Source: Polyangium spumosum (GTDB lineage Bacteria; Myxococcota_A; Polyangia; Polyangiales; Polyangiaceae). From it: a stretch of 64,000 nt of DNA. The position numbers and the translations under genes are program-made. The notes under the pieces were generated by a model. The model ran no database searches and was not told where the DNA came from. It worked only from the letters and a program-made list of their open reading frames with translations. The stretch is taken from positions 186,001 to 250,000 of the forward strand of contig NZ_WJIE01000006.1 of NCBI RefSeq assembly GCF_009649845.1. Direction: 5' to 3'. Shown here piece by piece: positions 18,432 through 26,674 of the stretch; the stretch's first letter is position 1; each line of letters begins with the position of its first letter.

Positions 18432-19979
18432 TCACTTGTGCACACCGGCGGCCGCCGCCTGGAGGCCCCACCGGAAGTAGTCGAGCAGCACCGTCGAATC
18501 GACGTTCGAGTCGCCAGCGTCGGCGACGATGAACTCGAGGTCGATCGTCTCGCCGGGCACGACGGGCGCCTCGTTCACGAGCCACACCGTGCCGCCGCCG
18601 TCCTTGTAATCGCCGTCCCAGCCGCCCATGCCCGTGCCGATGAGCTCCAGCGTTCCCGCCGGGCACGCACCCGGGGGCGAGATCGGCGAGGGGAAGCAGA
18701 CCTCGAAGAACGCGTTGTTGACGGTGATCGAGTTGCCGTTCGCGTCCTTCGCGATGTTGCGATCGGCGGGCAGCGGCACCTGCGGCGGATCCGCCATCGG
18801 GTCCGGCTGCCAGTTGCTCCGCAGGAGCGCGAGGAAGAAGTCGTTGAACTGACCGCAGGTGTACTCGGGGTACTCCGCGGTGTAGGCCTTCAGCCGGTAC
18901 GAGAACGACCGCGCGTTCGTGGGCACGCGGATGCGAAGCTTGAAGTTGACCGAGTCGTACGCCTTCGTGCAGTTCTCGCCGAGGCACGACGGGCACTCGT
19001 CGGGCGAAGGCAACTTGCCGCCGTTCGCCGCGAGGTAATCGGCCGGGATCGGGCAGAGCGTGTTCGCCTTGAAGTTGCCCTTCTGGACGTCCGGGTTCGG
19101 GCCGTTCTGCGGGTAGACGAAGCCCGGGTCGTCCACGTCGCGCGCCGTGCCCGTGGAGAGCGCGGCCATCGTCGCGCCCTTGCGCGGCGTCACGTTGGGC
19201 CCGTAGTTCGCCAGCACGCCGACCTGCACGTCCTTCGGTACCTGCGCGCTCGACCCGTCCGCGAGCACGAGCTGGCTCGAGATCACGCCCCACTTCCTCT
19301 GCGGGAGCGGCGCGTTCTCGAGGGTGAACTGGCAGAGCTCCATGGCCTTGACGAGCTCGAGCGTGCTCGTCGGCGTGGCGAGCGGCGCATCCGTGCAGTC
19401 GGTCGCCACGACGTCGTCCTTCGTCGACGGGTCGCAGTCGTCGTCGATGCCGTTGCCGAGGTACTCGAACGCGCCGGGGTTCACGCCCTCGGGCGAGTCG
19501 CACTTGATGTCGTTGTCGCAGCAGTCGCCGTCGCCGATGGTCCAGCCATCGTTGTCGGCGTCGATCGACATGGGATCGCCGCCCGCGCCGCCGCCGCCGC
19601 CCGCGCCGCCCATGCCGCCGCCGGCTCCACCCGCGCCGCCCATGCCGCCCATGCCGCCAGCGCCGCCCATGCCGCCCATGCCGCCAGCGCCGCCCATCCC
19701 GCCGACGCCGCCCGCGCCGCCCATGCCGCCAGCGCCGCCCATGCCACCTGCGCCGCCCATCCCGCCGACGCCGCCCACGCCGCCTGCGCCGCCGGTGCCG
19801 CCGCCTGCGCCGCCGGTGCCGCCGCCCGTGCCGCCCATGCCGCCGGCCGCGCCTGCGCCGCCCGAACCGCCGGTCGCGCCGTTGCCACCTGTGCCCGTGG
19901 AGTCGTCGGAGCACGACGCGAGGCCGAGGGTGCCCGCGAGCAGGAGCAGCGAGCTGGAAAAGAGAAGGGAACGAGCCAT
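18432..19979 (-). CDS. Gly-linker surface lipoprotein, paralog of the neighbouring gene
   Basis: A 515-residue predicted lipoprotein (lipobox L-A-S-C, Cys 23). A Gly-Gly-Ala/Met linker of about 105 residues follows, then a short Asp-rich metal-binding motif (DADNDGW, GNGIDDDCDPST) and a choice-of-anchor L-like domain over the last 320 residues. It shares blocks with the gene at 16284-18332: KGATMAALSTGTARD, TPTNARSFSYR, FNDFFLALL, VPGETI and a final YFRW. The two are probably a tandem duplication in which this copy lost or never had the Cys-rich region. ATG 19979 has GGAGG eight bases upstream. Confidence 0.82.
   Translation of the reverse strand: MARSLLFSSSLLLLAGTLGLASCSDDSTGTGGNGATGGSGGAGAAGGMGGTGGGTGGAGGGTGGAGGVGGVGGMGGAGGMGGAGGMGGAGGVGGMGGAGGMGGMGGAGGMGGMGGAGGAGGGMGGAGGGGGAGGDPMSIDADNDGWTIGDGDCCDNDIKCDSPEGVNPGAFEYLGNGIDDDCDPSTKDDVVATDCTDAPLATPTSTLELVKAMELCQFTLENAPLPQRKWGVISSQLVLADGSSAQVPKDVQVGVLANYGPNVTPRKGATMAALSTGTARDVDDPGFVYPQNGPNPDVQKGNFKANTLCPIPADYLAANGGKLPSPDECPSCLGENCTKAYDSVNFKLRIRVPTNARSFSYRLKAYTAEYPEYTCGQFNDFFLALLRSNWQPDPMADPPQVPLPADRNIAKDANGNSITVNNAFFEVCFPSPISPPGACPAGTLELIGTGMGGWDGDYKDGGGTVWLVNEAPVVPGETIDLEFIVADAGDSNVDSTVLLDYFRWGLQAAAAGVHK
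19579..19890. repeat. Minisatellite-like repeat encoding the Gly linker
   Basis: Imperfect tandem copies of 9-, 12- and 15-base units built from CCGCCCATG, CCGCCAGCG and CCGCCGACG (plus-strand sense), all multiples of three. On the minus strand they encode G-G-M-G-G-A repeats. Such arrays can change length by slippage without breaking the frame. Confidence 0.8.
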
Positions 19980-20327
19980 TCGTGAAACCTCCGAGAGCAA
20001 CGCGCCGGCGCGGCGCCGCCCAGGACCAGCGGCGGTGCGACTACGTGGAGCACCTGCCGCTCGTGTTGGATCCGGAGCCTGCGCCTGCCGGGGAGCGCGG
20101 CCCCGATCGAGCGGGCCGAAGCGACTTCCGGGGCATCGTCTCAGATTTCCGCGCGCGGCTCAACTCGGACGAACGAAAACGACGAGCGCCATGGCAACCC
20201 GGAAAAACGTCAGCCACGGCGCGAAAAAGCCGCAATGTGAGGTGCGTCAGATCGGGCGGGGAGGGGCGAGGCCGAAGGGGCGACGCGCCCGGCGCGATCG
20301 TGCTCCGGGCGCGTGTTCGGGAGCGGA
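19980..20327. other. Intergenic region
   Basis: About 350 bases between two minus-strand lipoprotein genes. No credible coding frame. The right-hand part has a GCTCC/GGAGC inverted repeat near 20300-20325 that could end the upstream transcript; otherwise I see nothing. Confidence 0.4.
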
Positions 20328-21062
20328 TCAGTAGACGTTGATCTGGTTGTCGAAGCAGTCCTTATAGGCCTCGTTGCAGTCGACGATCGCGCTCTCCGAG
20401 ATGCAGTCGGCCAGGACCTGCAGCGTCTCGTTGTTGAGCGGGGTCGTCTGGAGCAGGCAGGTCTGCGACTCGAAGGTCTCGCCGTTGATGCAGAGGTTCT
20501 TGGCGATCGTCTCGCACGCGAGCGCCGCGTCCGCCGAGGGGCAGGCCTCGTTGTACATCTTGCCCACGCAGTCGGCGACCTGCTGGTCATCGCAGGCGTT
20601 GGCGGGCTCGACCCCGATGTCGTCGAGGCAGCCCTGAAGGTAGTCGGCGGCGCCGTCCGTGTAGATCTCGAAGCCGCGCTTGCAGAGGCTGTAGCCGGGC
20701 GGATCGTAGGTGAAGGCGTTGCCGTTCTCGTCTTTGCCCTGGCATTGCGCCGCGGGGCCGTTCGGAGCGGGCGTGATGTTCATGGCGTCGCAGGCCGCGA
20801 CCGTGACCGTGCCGTCGTCCGGGCCGACGCAGGCGCCCCCGCCACCGGCGCCGCCAGCGCCGCCGACGCCGGCGCCACCCTCACCACCCTGACCACCGAC
20901 GCCGCCGGTGCCGCCCGTGCCGCCGACCCCGGGGCCGCCGCTGCCGCCGTTGCCGCCGGTGTTGTTGGGGTTGGGGTCCGAGACGATGATGCAGCCGCTG
21001 GCGAGGGCCGCGGCCGCGAGGAACGAAGTAAGGGCCAAAGCAAACGTAGCGCGAGACTGCAT
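20328..21062 (-). CDS. Gly-linker lipoprotein with Cys-rich domain
   Basis: A 244-residue predicted lipoprotein (lipobox A-S-G-C, Cys 24) with a Gly-Gly-rich linker to about residue 75. The 165-residue C-terminal domain has 15 or so Cys, probably disulfide-linked, in blocks such as GRPE-free helical segments around YLQGCLDDIG, CDDQQVADCVGKMYNEACP and CNEAYKDCFDN. No family recognised. It resembles the other Gly-linker lipoproteins only in its export and linker style. ATG 21062 has GGAGG eight bases upstream. It is divergent from the ribosomal cluster. Confidence 0.75.
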   Translation of the reverse strand: MQSRATFALALTSFLAAAALASGCIIVSDPNPNNTGGNGGSGGPGVGGTGGTGGVGGQGGEGGAGVGGAGGAGGGGACVGPDDGTVTVAACDAMNITPAPNGPAAQCQGKDENGNAFTYDPPGYSLCKRGFEIYTDGAADYLQGCLDDIGVEPANACDDQQVADCVGKMYNEACPSADAALACETIAKNLCINGETFESQTCLLQTTPLNNETLQVLADCISESAIVDCNEAYKDCFDNQINVY

Positions 21063-21567
21063 GTTCCAAGTCCTCCGGAGTTGGGGGGACGCCGACGGCC
21101 CGGGGGGGGGCTCCGGCGCGGACGATCCCAAGAAGTGCACCGTATACGAGCACGCCTGGCGGAACCTTCAAATCCAAGCCACGATCAGCACGCCCGTTCA
21201 GCGATCGCGGTGGATCCGTTCAGCCGGATCCCTCACGGAAGGGCGCGCGTGCAGATTTTCTGCGGATCTGTCTTGCAAGCGCCGTGGGGCTTTGCTAGAC
21301 ACCGCGCTCCGTTTTCCTGGGGGCGATCGCCGGTGGCGTTCGTCCCTCCCGAAGCCGTAACGGCGCTTCGGACTCAGCTCGCCTCTTCGGCCGCCGTGGG
21401 ACACCCCCCGGTGACGCGGAGAGGGCGCCTCGTCGAGAGACGTCGGGTTGATGTTCCGGGACGTACGACGGCAGGGCTCGGTTGAACAGGCGCCGGCTTG
21501 TCGACCGGGTTGGCCAACGACCGGGCGCCCTGGGCCGGACCGGCCCCCTGTCTGCGAGGTTTCTCGG
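21063..21567. other. Divergent regulatory region and rplV leader
   Basis: About 500 bases between a minus-strand lipoprotein gene and the start of the ribosomal cluster. It holds a promoter-like pair at 21273-21301 and a leader of roughly 260 bases with hairpins, for example CCGAAGC/GCTTCGG at 21349-21371. The leader could carry ribosomal-protein autoregulation, which is inference. Confidence 0.45.
21273..21301 (+). promoter_or_regulatory. Candidate promoter of the ribosomal cluster
   Basis: TTGCAA (21273-21278), 17-base spacer, TAGACA (21296-21301). It sits about 265 bases before rplV in the only divergent gap upstream of the cluster. Match to consensus is moderate. Confidence 0.4.
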
Positions 21568-21906
21568 ATGCTAAGCAAGGCCAGTGCGATGTTTTCGCGG
21601 ATCTCTCCGCGAAAGGCGCGCATGATTGCGGACCTGGTCCGCGGACGCGATGCAGCGGATGCGATCCAGCTGCTCCAGTTCACGGAGAAGTCGGCTGCGC
21701 CGGTGATCAAGAAGGTCATCGAGAGCGCGGTGGCGAACGCCCGCCAGGGTGGCGCCGACGTCGACGCTTTGTTCATCAGCAAGGCCACGGTCGACAAGGG
21801 CCCGAACAAGTTCAACCGCCGCTGGCGCCCCCGTGCGATGGGGCGCGCGACGAAAGTCGTGAAGGGCGTCTCTCACATCGTGATCGAGCTCAGCGAGCGC
21901 AAGTAA
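21568..21906 (+). CDS. rplV: Ribosomal protein uL22
   Basis: Large-subunit protein lining the peptide exit tunnel. The 112-residue chain starts MLSKASAMFSRISPRKARMI, matching the family's ISPRKAR block, and ends with the loop and strand region RRWRPRAMGRA. ATG 21568 has GAGG nine bases upstream and gives the normal family length. It is the first gene of this cluster, whereas in the classical order rpsS precedes it; nothing ribosomal lies upstream in the window. Confidence 0.96.
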   Translation: MLSKASAMFSRISPRKARMIADLVRGRDAADAIQLLQFTEKSAAPVIKKVIESAVANARQGGADVDALFISKATVDKGPNKFNRRWRPRAMGRATKVVKGVSHIVIELSERK

Positions 21907-21921
21907 AGGAACACGGCTTCC

Positions 21922-22614
21922 ATGGGACAGAAGACCCATCCGTACGGCTTCCGCGTCGGCGTGATCAAGACGTGGAGCAGCAAGTGGTACGAGGACGGCA
22001 ACGCGTACCAGAAGTGGCTCCACGAGGACATCCGCATCAAGCGGGCGATCAAGCAGTACCTCTACAACGCGAACATCGCGAGCGTGGAGATCGAGCGCGC
22101 CGCGAACCGGGCCAAGGTCATCGTCTACACGGCGCGTCCGGGGATGGTGATCGGCAAGGGCGGCAAGGGCATCGAGACGCTGAAGGGCGGCAACGTCGGC
22201 ACCGCGAGCAAGGGTGAGACGGTGTTCCCGGGCGTCGCGTCCTTCACGGACAACGAGGTCTTCATCGACGTCCAGGAGGTCCGCAAGGCGGAGACGAACG
22301 CGCAGCTCGTCGCGGAGAACATCGCGACCCAGCTCGAGCGTCGTATCGCGTTCCGCCGCGCCATGAAGAAGGCCGTCGCGACGGCGATGAAGTTTGGCGC
22401 GAAGGGCATCCGCGTGCGGTGCGCGGGTCGTCTCGGTGGCAGCGAGATGAGCCGGGTCGAGACGTACCGCGAGGGTCGGGTTCCGCTCCACACGCTGCGC
22501 GCCGACATCGAGTTCGGCCTCGCCGAGGCGAGGACGAAGGTCGGCATCATCGGCGTGAAGGTGTGGATCTTCAAGGGTGAGGTTCTCCAGCGCAAATCGC
22601 GCCGGATTCAGTAG
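21922..22614 (+). CDS. rpsC: Ribosomal protein uS3
   Basis: Small-subunit head protein at the mRNA entry channel. The 230-residue protein has the type-II KH domain with I-G-K-G-G-K-G at 77-83 and the C-terminal block [15 protein letters not shown]. Compared with the E. coli protein the loop after the KH GxxG is about 14 residues longer (about 89-110, G/T/S/F-rich). It begins 15 bases after rplV in the same transcript. Confidence 0.97.
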   Translation: MGQKTHPYGFRVGVIKTWSSKWYEDGNAYQKWLHEDIRIKRAIKQYLYNANIASVEIERAANRAKVIVYTARPGMVIGKGGKGIETLKGGNVGTASKGETVFPGVASFTDNEVFIDVQEVRKAETNAQLVAENIATQLERRIAFRRAMKKAVATAMKFGAKGIRVRCAGRLGGSEMSRVETYREGRVPLHTLRADIEFGLAEARTKVGIIGVKVWIFKGEVLQRKSRRIQ

Positions 22615-22624
22615 GAACTGACCG

Positions 22625-23038
22625 ATGCTGTCTCCCAAGCGAACGAAGTTCCGCAAGATGCAGAAGGGCCGCATTCGCGGGGTTGCGACCACGGGAAGCG
22701 ACGTGTCCTTCGGTGATTTCGGTCTGCAGGCGCTCGAACCCGCGCGCATCACGTCTCGCCAGATCGAGGCGGCGCGTATGGCGATTCAGCGTCACTGCAA
22801 GCGCGCGGGTAAGCTCTGGATCCGCATCTTCCCGGACCGGCCGGTGACGAAGAAGCCGCTCGAGGTCCGCATGGGTGGCGGAAAGGGTGCGCCGGAGGAG
22901 TGGGCCGCGGCGGTGCGGCCTGGCCGCGTCATGTACGAGATTTCGGGCGTGCCCGAGGAGATGGCGCGGGAGGCCTTCCGCCTCGCGTCGCACAAGCTCC
23001 CGATGGCGTGCAAGTTCATCGCTCGCGGGATCGTGTGA
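22625..23038 (+). CDS. rplP: Ribosomal protein uL16
   Basis: Large-subunit protein near the peptidyl-transferase centre that helps position tRNA. It is 137 residues, the usual length, starting [19 protein letters not shown] and containing the family block [20 protein letters not shown]. It sits 10 bases after rpsC and 10 bases before rpmC, in the canonical order of the S10 operon. Confidence 0.97.
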   Translation: MLSPKRTKFRKMQKGRIRGVATTGSDVSFGDFGLQALEPARITSRQIEAARMAIQRHCKRAGKLWIRIFPDRPVTKKPLEVRMGGGKGAPEEWAAAVRPGRVMYEISGVPEEMAREAFRLASHKLPMACKFIARGIV

Positions 23039-23048
23039 GGTATTCGAG

Positions 23049-23264
23049 ATGAAGGCGAAGGATCTGCGCGAACGCACGACGGAGCACCTGCAGGAGCTCG
23101 AGAAGACCCTCGGGCGCGAGGTGTTCGACGCCAAATTCAAGAACTTCACGAACCGGCTGAACGACACGGCGGCGATCCGGAAGGCGCGCCGTGATCTCGC
23201 CCGGGTCAAGACGGTCCTCCAGCAGCGTGCCACCGAGTCGGCAGCGGCGGAAGGGAACAAGTAG
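23049..23264 (+). CDS. rpmC: Ribosomal protein uL29
   Basis: Small two-helix protein at the tunnel exit and docking site for SRP and trigger factor. The 71-residue chain begins M-K-A-K-D-L-R-E-R and contains F[19 protein letters not shown], the family signature. ATG 23049 starts 10 bases after the rplP stop. Confidence 0.95.
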   Translation: MKAKDLRERTTEHLQELEKTLGREVFDAKFKNFTNRLNDTAAIRKARRDLARVKTVLQQRATESAAAEGNK

Positions 23265-23266
23265 CC

Positions 23267-23578
23267 ATGGCAACGAACGAGGCGAATGCGCCCGCCGCGC
23301 AGGCCGAGACGGCCGCGAAGCCGCATGGCTTCCGCCGCAAGCTCGTGGGGCGCGTGAAGAGCAACAAGCAGGACAAGACCGTCGTGGTCGAGGTCGTGCG
23401 TAACTCGCCGGACCCGATGTACAAGAAGTACGTCCGGGCTCGCGAGCGCTACAAGGCGCACGACGAGAAGAACGAGTACAAGGTCGGTGATCGCGTGGAG
23501 ATCCAGGAGCACCGCCCGATTTCGCGCGAGAAGCGCTGGATCGTGACGAAGCTCATTTCCCGCCCGGTGGAGGAGTAG
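23267..23578 (+). CDS. rpsQ: Ribosomal protein uS17
   Basis: Primary 16S-rRNA binding protein of the small subunit. The 103-residue chain carries the OB-fold core ([19 protein letters not shown] and [17 protein letters not shown]). About 18 residues of Ala-rich sequence precede the core, an extension not present in E. coli. It starts two bases after the rpmC stop. Confidence 0.96.
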   Translation: MATNEANAPAAQAETAAKPHGFRRKLVGRVKSNKQDKTVVVEVVRNSPDPMYKKYVRARERYKAHDEKNEYKVGDRVEIQEHRPISREKRWIVTKLISRPVEE

Positions 23579-23580
23579 CC

Positions 23581-23949
23581 ATGATCCAGGTCACGACGCA
23601 TCTCGAAGTGGCTGACAACTCCGGGGCTCGGGTCGTCAAGTGCATCAAGGTTCTCGGTGGCTCGCGTCGCAAGTACGCGGGGCTCGGCGATGTGATCGTC
23701 GTGTCCATCAAGGAAGCCATGCCGGGCACCAAGGTGAAGAAGGGCGACACTGCGCGCGCGGTCGTGGTGCGCACGGCGCGTGAGTATCAGCGGTCGGACG
23801 GCACTTACATCAAGTTCGACACGAACAGCGCGGTGCTGATCAACAAGGAGAAGGAGCCGATCGGGACCCGTATTTTCGGGCCGGTGGCTCGCGAGCTCCG
23901 CGCGAAGAAGTTCATGAAGATCATCTCGCTCGCGCCGGAGGTGCTCTGA
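23581..23949 (+). CDS. rplN: Ribosomal protein uL14
   Basis: Large-subunit interface protein, bound by the silencing factor RsfS in other bacteria. It is 122 residues, the standard length, starting [20 protein letters not shown] and ending [10 protein letters not shown]. Its stop overlaps the rplX ATG by one base (TGATG), indicating coupled translation. Confidence 0.98.
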   Translation: MIQVTTHLEVADNSGARVVKCIKVLGGSRRKYAGLGDVIVVSIKEAMPGTKVKKGDTARAVVVRTAREYQRSDGTYIKFDTNSAVLINKEKEPIGTRIFGPVARELRAKKFMKIISLAPEVL

Positions 23950-24263
23950 TGCGACGGCTCCGAGTCGGTGACCTCGTGCAGGTCATCAGCGGCAAGGACA
24001 AGGGCAAGCAGGGACGCGTGACGAAGGTCCTCGCGGAGGACGACAAGGTCGTCGTCGAGGGGATCAACGTGGTGACGCGGCACCAGCGCCCGACGCCGCG
24101 CAATCAGCAAGGCGGCAAGATCACGAAGGAGGCGCCGCTCCATGCCTCCAAGGTGATGCCGGTGGATCCGACGACGGGCAAGCCCACGCGGGTGAAGGCC
24201 ACGATCGTCGATGGCAAGAAGCAGCGCACCGCGAAGAGCGGCGCCGTGATCGCGGCAGGCTGA
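23949..24263 (+). CDS. rplX: Ribosomal protein uL24
   Basis: Assembly-initiator protein of the large subunit that lies near the exit tunnel. The 104-residue protein has a KOW motif (GDLVQVISGKDKGKQGRVTK) and the block N-V-V-T-R-H-Q-R-P. Normal length. It overlaps rplN by one base and precedes rplE by three. Confidence 0.97.
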   Translation: MRRLRVGDLVQVISGKDKGKQGRVTKVLAEDDKVVVEGINVVTRHQRPTPRNQQGGKITKEAPLHASKVMPVDPTTGKPTRVKATIVDGKKQRTAKSGAVIAAG

Positions 24264-24266
24264 GCC

Positions 24267-24995
24267 ATGGCGGACAAGAAGGAAGAGAAGAAGGGCAAGG
24301 GCGACAAGCCCAAGGACGCCAAGCCGGCGGCGAAGCCGCAGGCGGCTGCGGCCGGCAAGGGTGGCAAGGACGCCGGGAAGGGCGGCAAGGGCAGGGGCGA
24401 GGCGAAGGCCGCGCCGCAGGCCGAAGTCGCCGAGGTGCCGGTCGATCCGAACTACGCGCCGCGTCTGCGCAAGAAGTATCGTGAGGCCGTCGGGGCCGCG
24501 CTCACGAAGCGCTTCGGGTACAAGAACCCGATGATGGTTCCGCGCCTCGAGAAGGTCGTGATCAACATGGGCCTCGGCGCTGCCGTCGGGAACCCGAAGA
24601 TCATCGACTCCGCTGTCGAGGACATGCGGGCGATCTCGGGCCAGAAGCCGGTCGTGACGCGCGCCCGCAAGTCGATCGCGACGTTCAAGCTCCGCGAGAA
24701 CCTCCCGATCGGCGTGATGGTCACGCTGCGCGGCGAGCGGATGTGGGAGTTCGTCGATCGCCTGATCAGCTTCTCCCTGCCGCGCGTTCGCGACTTCAAG
24801 GGCGTGAGCCCGAAGGGCTTCGACGGCAAGGGGAATTTCACGATGGGTCTGCGCGAGCAGATCATTTTCCCTGAAATCGACTACGACAAGGTCGACGTCG
24901 TGAAGGGAATGAACATCTCGTTCGTGACGACCGCGCGCACCGACGAGGAGGGACGAGCCCTTCTCACGGAGCTTGGGATCCCGTTCAGGCATTGA
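24267..24995 (+). CDS. rplE: Ribosomal protein uL5 with an N-terminal extension
   Basis: Central-protuberance protein that binds 5S rRNA. The 242-residue chain is about 60 longer than usual: residues 1-62 are a Lys/Ala/Gly-rich low-complexity tail, then the family core begins at P-R-L-R-K-K-Y-R-E and includes V-I-N-M-G-L-G and [20 protein letters not shown]. No better internal start with a ribosome binding site exists close to the core, and the ATG at 24267 fits the tight operon spacing, so the tail is likely real. Confidence 0.96.
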   Translation: MADKKEEKKGKGDKPKDAKPAAKPQAAAAGKGGKDAGKGGKGRGEAKAAPQAEVAEVPVDPNYAPRLRKKYREAVGAALTKRFGYKNPMMVPRLEKVVINMGLGAAVGNPKIIDSAVEDMRAISGQKPVVTRARKSIATFKLRENLPIGVMVTLRGERMWEFVDRLISFSLPRVRDFKGVSPKGFDGKGNFTMGLREQIIFPEIDYDKVDVVKGMNISFVTTARTDEEGRALLTELGIPFRH

Positions 24996-25005
24996 GGAAC
25001 GTTCG

Positions 25006-25191
25006 ATGGCCCGTGCAAAAGAATTCGCCAAGCTGAACCGGCCGCCCAAGTTCGCCGTGCGGCACCGGAACCGTTGCAAGGTGTGCGGCCGTTCGCGGGC
25101 TTATTACCGCGATTTCGAGCTCTGCCGCATCTGTCTTCGTACGTTCGCGCTCCGAGGCGAGCTGCCGGGCGTGATCAAGGCGAGCTGGTGA
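25006..25191 (+). CDS. rpsN: Ribosomal protein uS14, zinc-binding type
   Basis: Small-subunit head protein. The 61-residue chain is the short zinc form (type Z), with C-K-V-C and C-R-I-C separated by 12 residues. ATG 25006 (M-A-R-A-K-E-F) is chosen over an upstream in-frame start because it matches the family N-terminus. It lies 10 bases after rplE and four before rpsH. Confidence 0.97.
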   Translation: MARAKEFAKLNRPPKFAVRHRNRCKVCGRSRAYYRDFELCRICLRTFALRGELPGVIKASW

Positions 25192-25195
25192 TGCC

Positions 25196-25588
25196 ATGAT
25201 GACCGATCCGATCGCCGACATGCTGACCCGGATCCGGAACGCTGCCCTTGCGCGGCACGATCGGACCGAGGTTCCTGCAAGCAAAATGAAGCAGGCCGTT
25301 GCCGAGATCCTCAAGTCCGAGGGTTACATCGCGGATGTGCGGCCGAGTGAAAGCAACTCTGGGAAGCTGACGATCGTGCTGAAGTACGGGCGTGACCGCT
25401 CGAGCGCGATCGACGGCGTCCGTCGGGTGAGCCGCCCGGGGCGACGCGTGTACGTCAAGCACGACCGCATCCCCCGCGTGCTCTCCGGGCTCGGGATCTC
25501 GATCCTGAGCACCTCCCACGGCCTGATGAGCGACCGCGACGCCCGCAAAAACAAGCTCGGAGGCGAGCTCCTCTGCGAGGTGTGGTGA
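25196..25588 (+). CDS. rpsH: Ribosomal protein uS8
   Basis: 16S-rRNA binding protein of the platform; in E. coli it represses the spc operon by binding its mRNA. The 130-residue chain begins MMTDPIADMLTRIRNA and ends with S-T-S-H-G-L-M-S and GGELLCEVW, all family signatures. Its TGA overlaps the rplF ATG by one base. Confidence 0.98.
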   Translation: MMTDPIADMLTRIRNAALARHDRTEVPASKMKQAVAEILKSEGYIADVRPSESNSGKLTIVLKYGRDRSSAIDGVRRVSRPGRRVYVKHDRIPRVLSGLGISILSTSHGLMSDRDARKNKLGGELLCEVW

Positions 25589-26187
25589 TGCAGACGGCTA
25601 CGACGCAACAAAGCGAGACCGCCAAGACCTCGCGCATCGGCAAGCGGCCGGTGGACGTCCCCAAGGGCGTCACCGTGGCGGTGCAGGGGCGCAAGCTCGA
25701 GGTCAAGGGCGCCAAGGGGCAGCTCGCGCGCGAGCTGCCCGCCTCGGTCGAAGTGAAGGTCGACGGCGCCAAGGTGCACGTGACCTCGACGGCCCCCGGG
25801 CGTGATGGCTCGCGGCTGCAGGGGCTCGTGCGTGCGCTGCTCGCCGGCATGGTGAAGGGTGCGTCCGACGGCTACGAGCGGGTGCTCGAGCTGAAGGGCA
25901 CCGGTTACCGTGTCGACTTGAAGGGCACGACGCTCACGTTCGCGCTCGGGTATTCGCACCCGGTCGTGTTCAACGTGCCGAAGGGCCTCACGGCGACGAT
26001 CCCTGCGGATTCGAAGGGCACCGTCCTCGTCCTGAATGGCGCCGACAAGGAGCTCATCGGGCAGACGGCTGCGACGATCCGCGGCTTCCGTCCGCCGGAG
26101 CCCTACGGTGGCAAGGGCGTTCGTTATCGCGGCGAGCGCGTTCGCGAGAAGGCCGGTAAGGCTGGCGGTAAGGGCGGCAAGAAGTAA
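25588..26187 (+). CDS. rplF: Ribosomal protein uL6
   Basis: Large-subunit protein at the base of the L7/L12 stalk, near the GTPase centre. The 199-residue protein has two related beta domains and the blocks RIGKRPVDVPKGVTV and GYSHPVVF. It extends beyond the usual 177 residues with a Gln/Thr-rich start and a Lys/Gly-rich tail. ATG 25588 is preferred to a GTG six bases earlier because it gives the TGATG junction. Confidence 0.96.
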   Translation: MQTATTQQSETAKTSRIGKRPVDVPKGVTVAVQGRKLEVKGAKGQLARELPASVEVKVDGAKVHVTSTAPGRDGSRLQGLVRALLAGMVKGASDGYERVLELKGTGYRVDLKGTTLTFALGYSHPVVFNVPKGLTATIPADSKGTVLVLNGADKELIGQTAATIRGFRPPEPYGGKGVRYRGERVREKAGKAGGKGGKK

Positions 26188-26193
26188 CCGAGC

Positions 26194-26214
26194 GGGGCGA
26201 CCTCGTGTCGCCCC
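26194..26214 (+). other. Perfect hairpin between rplF and rplR
   Basis: GGGGCGAC and GTCGCCCC separated by five bases, in the 48-base rplF-rplR spacer. No U-run follows, so processing or mRNA stability is likelier than termination. Confidence 0.6.
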
Positions 26215-26235
26215 TACAGGTACGGGGTTACGACC

Positions 26236-26595
26236 ATGGCTATGAAGATCGTCGGACGGGAGCGCCGCAAGCTCCGCATTCGCAAGAAGGTGAACGGCTC
26301 GACCGCTCGCCCGCGCCTCACCGTCTTCCGCAGCGCGAAGCACATCTACGCGCAGGTGATCGACGACACGACGGGTCAGACCGTCGCGCATGCGTCGACG
26401 CTGTCGAAGGACCTCAAGGGCACGCTCGACAACGACAACAAGGTCGACGCGGCGAAGAAGGTCGGGGCGCTCATCGCCAAGATCTGCAAGTCGAAGAAGA
26501 TCGACCGTGTCGTGTTCGATCGGAACGGCTACCTCTATCACGGGCGCGTGAGCGCCCTCGCTCAGGCCGCGCGAGAGGCGGGGCTCGAGTTCTAG
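26236..26595 (+). CDS. rplR: Ribosomal protein uL18
   Basis: 5S-rRNA binding protein of the central protuberance. It is 119 residues with [20 protein letters not shown] and the C-terminal block [20 protein letters not shown], standard length. ATG 26236 follows GGGG-type purines; an ATG two codons later is possible. It is bracketed by two hairpin-forming spacers. Confidence 0.97.
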   Translation: MAMKIVGRERRKLRIRKKVNGSTARPRLTVFRSAKHIYAQVIDDTTGQTVAHASTLSKDLKGTLDNDNKVDAAKKVGALIAKICKSKKIDRVVFDRNGYLYHGRVSALAQAAREAGLEF

Positions 26596-26620
26596 CCCCG
26601 CAGGCGCCGGACCCGCGGGG
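26596..26620 (+). other. Hairpin between rplR and rpsE
   Basis: CCCCGC (26596-26601) pairs with GCGGGG (26615-26620) immediately after the rplR stop. The spacer to rpsE is 79 bases, the longest inside the spc part. No U-run follows. Confidence 0.5.
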
Positions 26621-26674
26621 GTCTCGGGTCTCGGGCGATAGCGAAGACTTCACGGACGACGAAGAAGGCACGGT

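Noticed and set aside
19579-19890. Tandem repeats considered as a CRISPR array
   Set aside because: Units are short, contiguous, in frame and without unique spacers; they encode a Gly linker.
16290-19985. A 1231-codon plus-strand open frame opposite the two Gly-linker lipoprotein genes
   Set aside because: It is a shadow of minus-strand genes in GC-rich DNA. It is Arg/Ala/Val biased with no domain, and the opposite strand has signal peptides and conserved domains.
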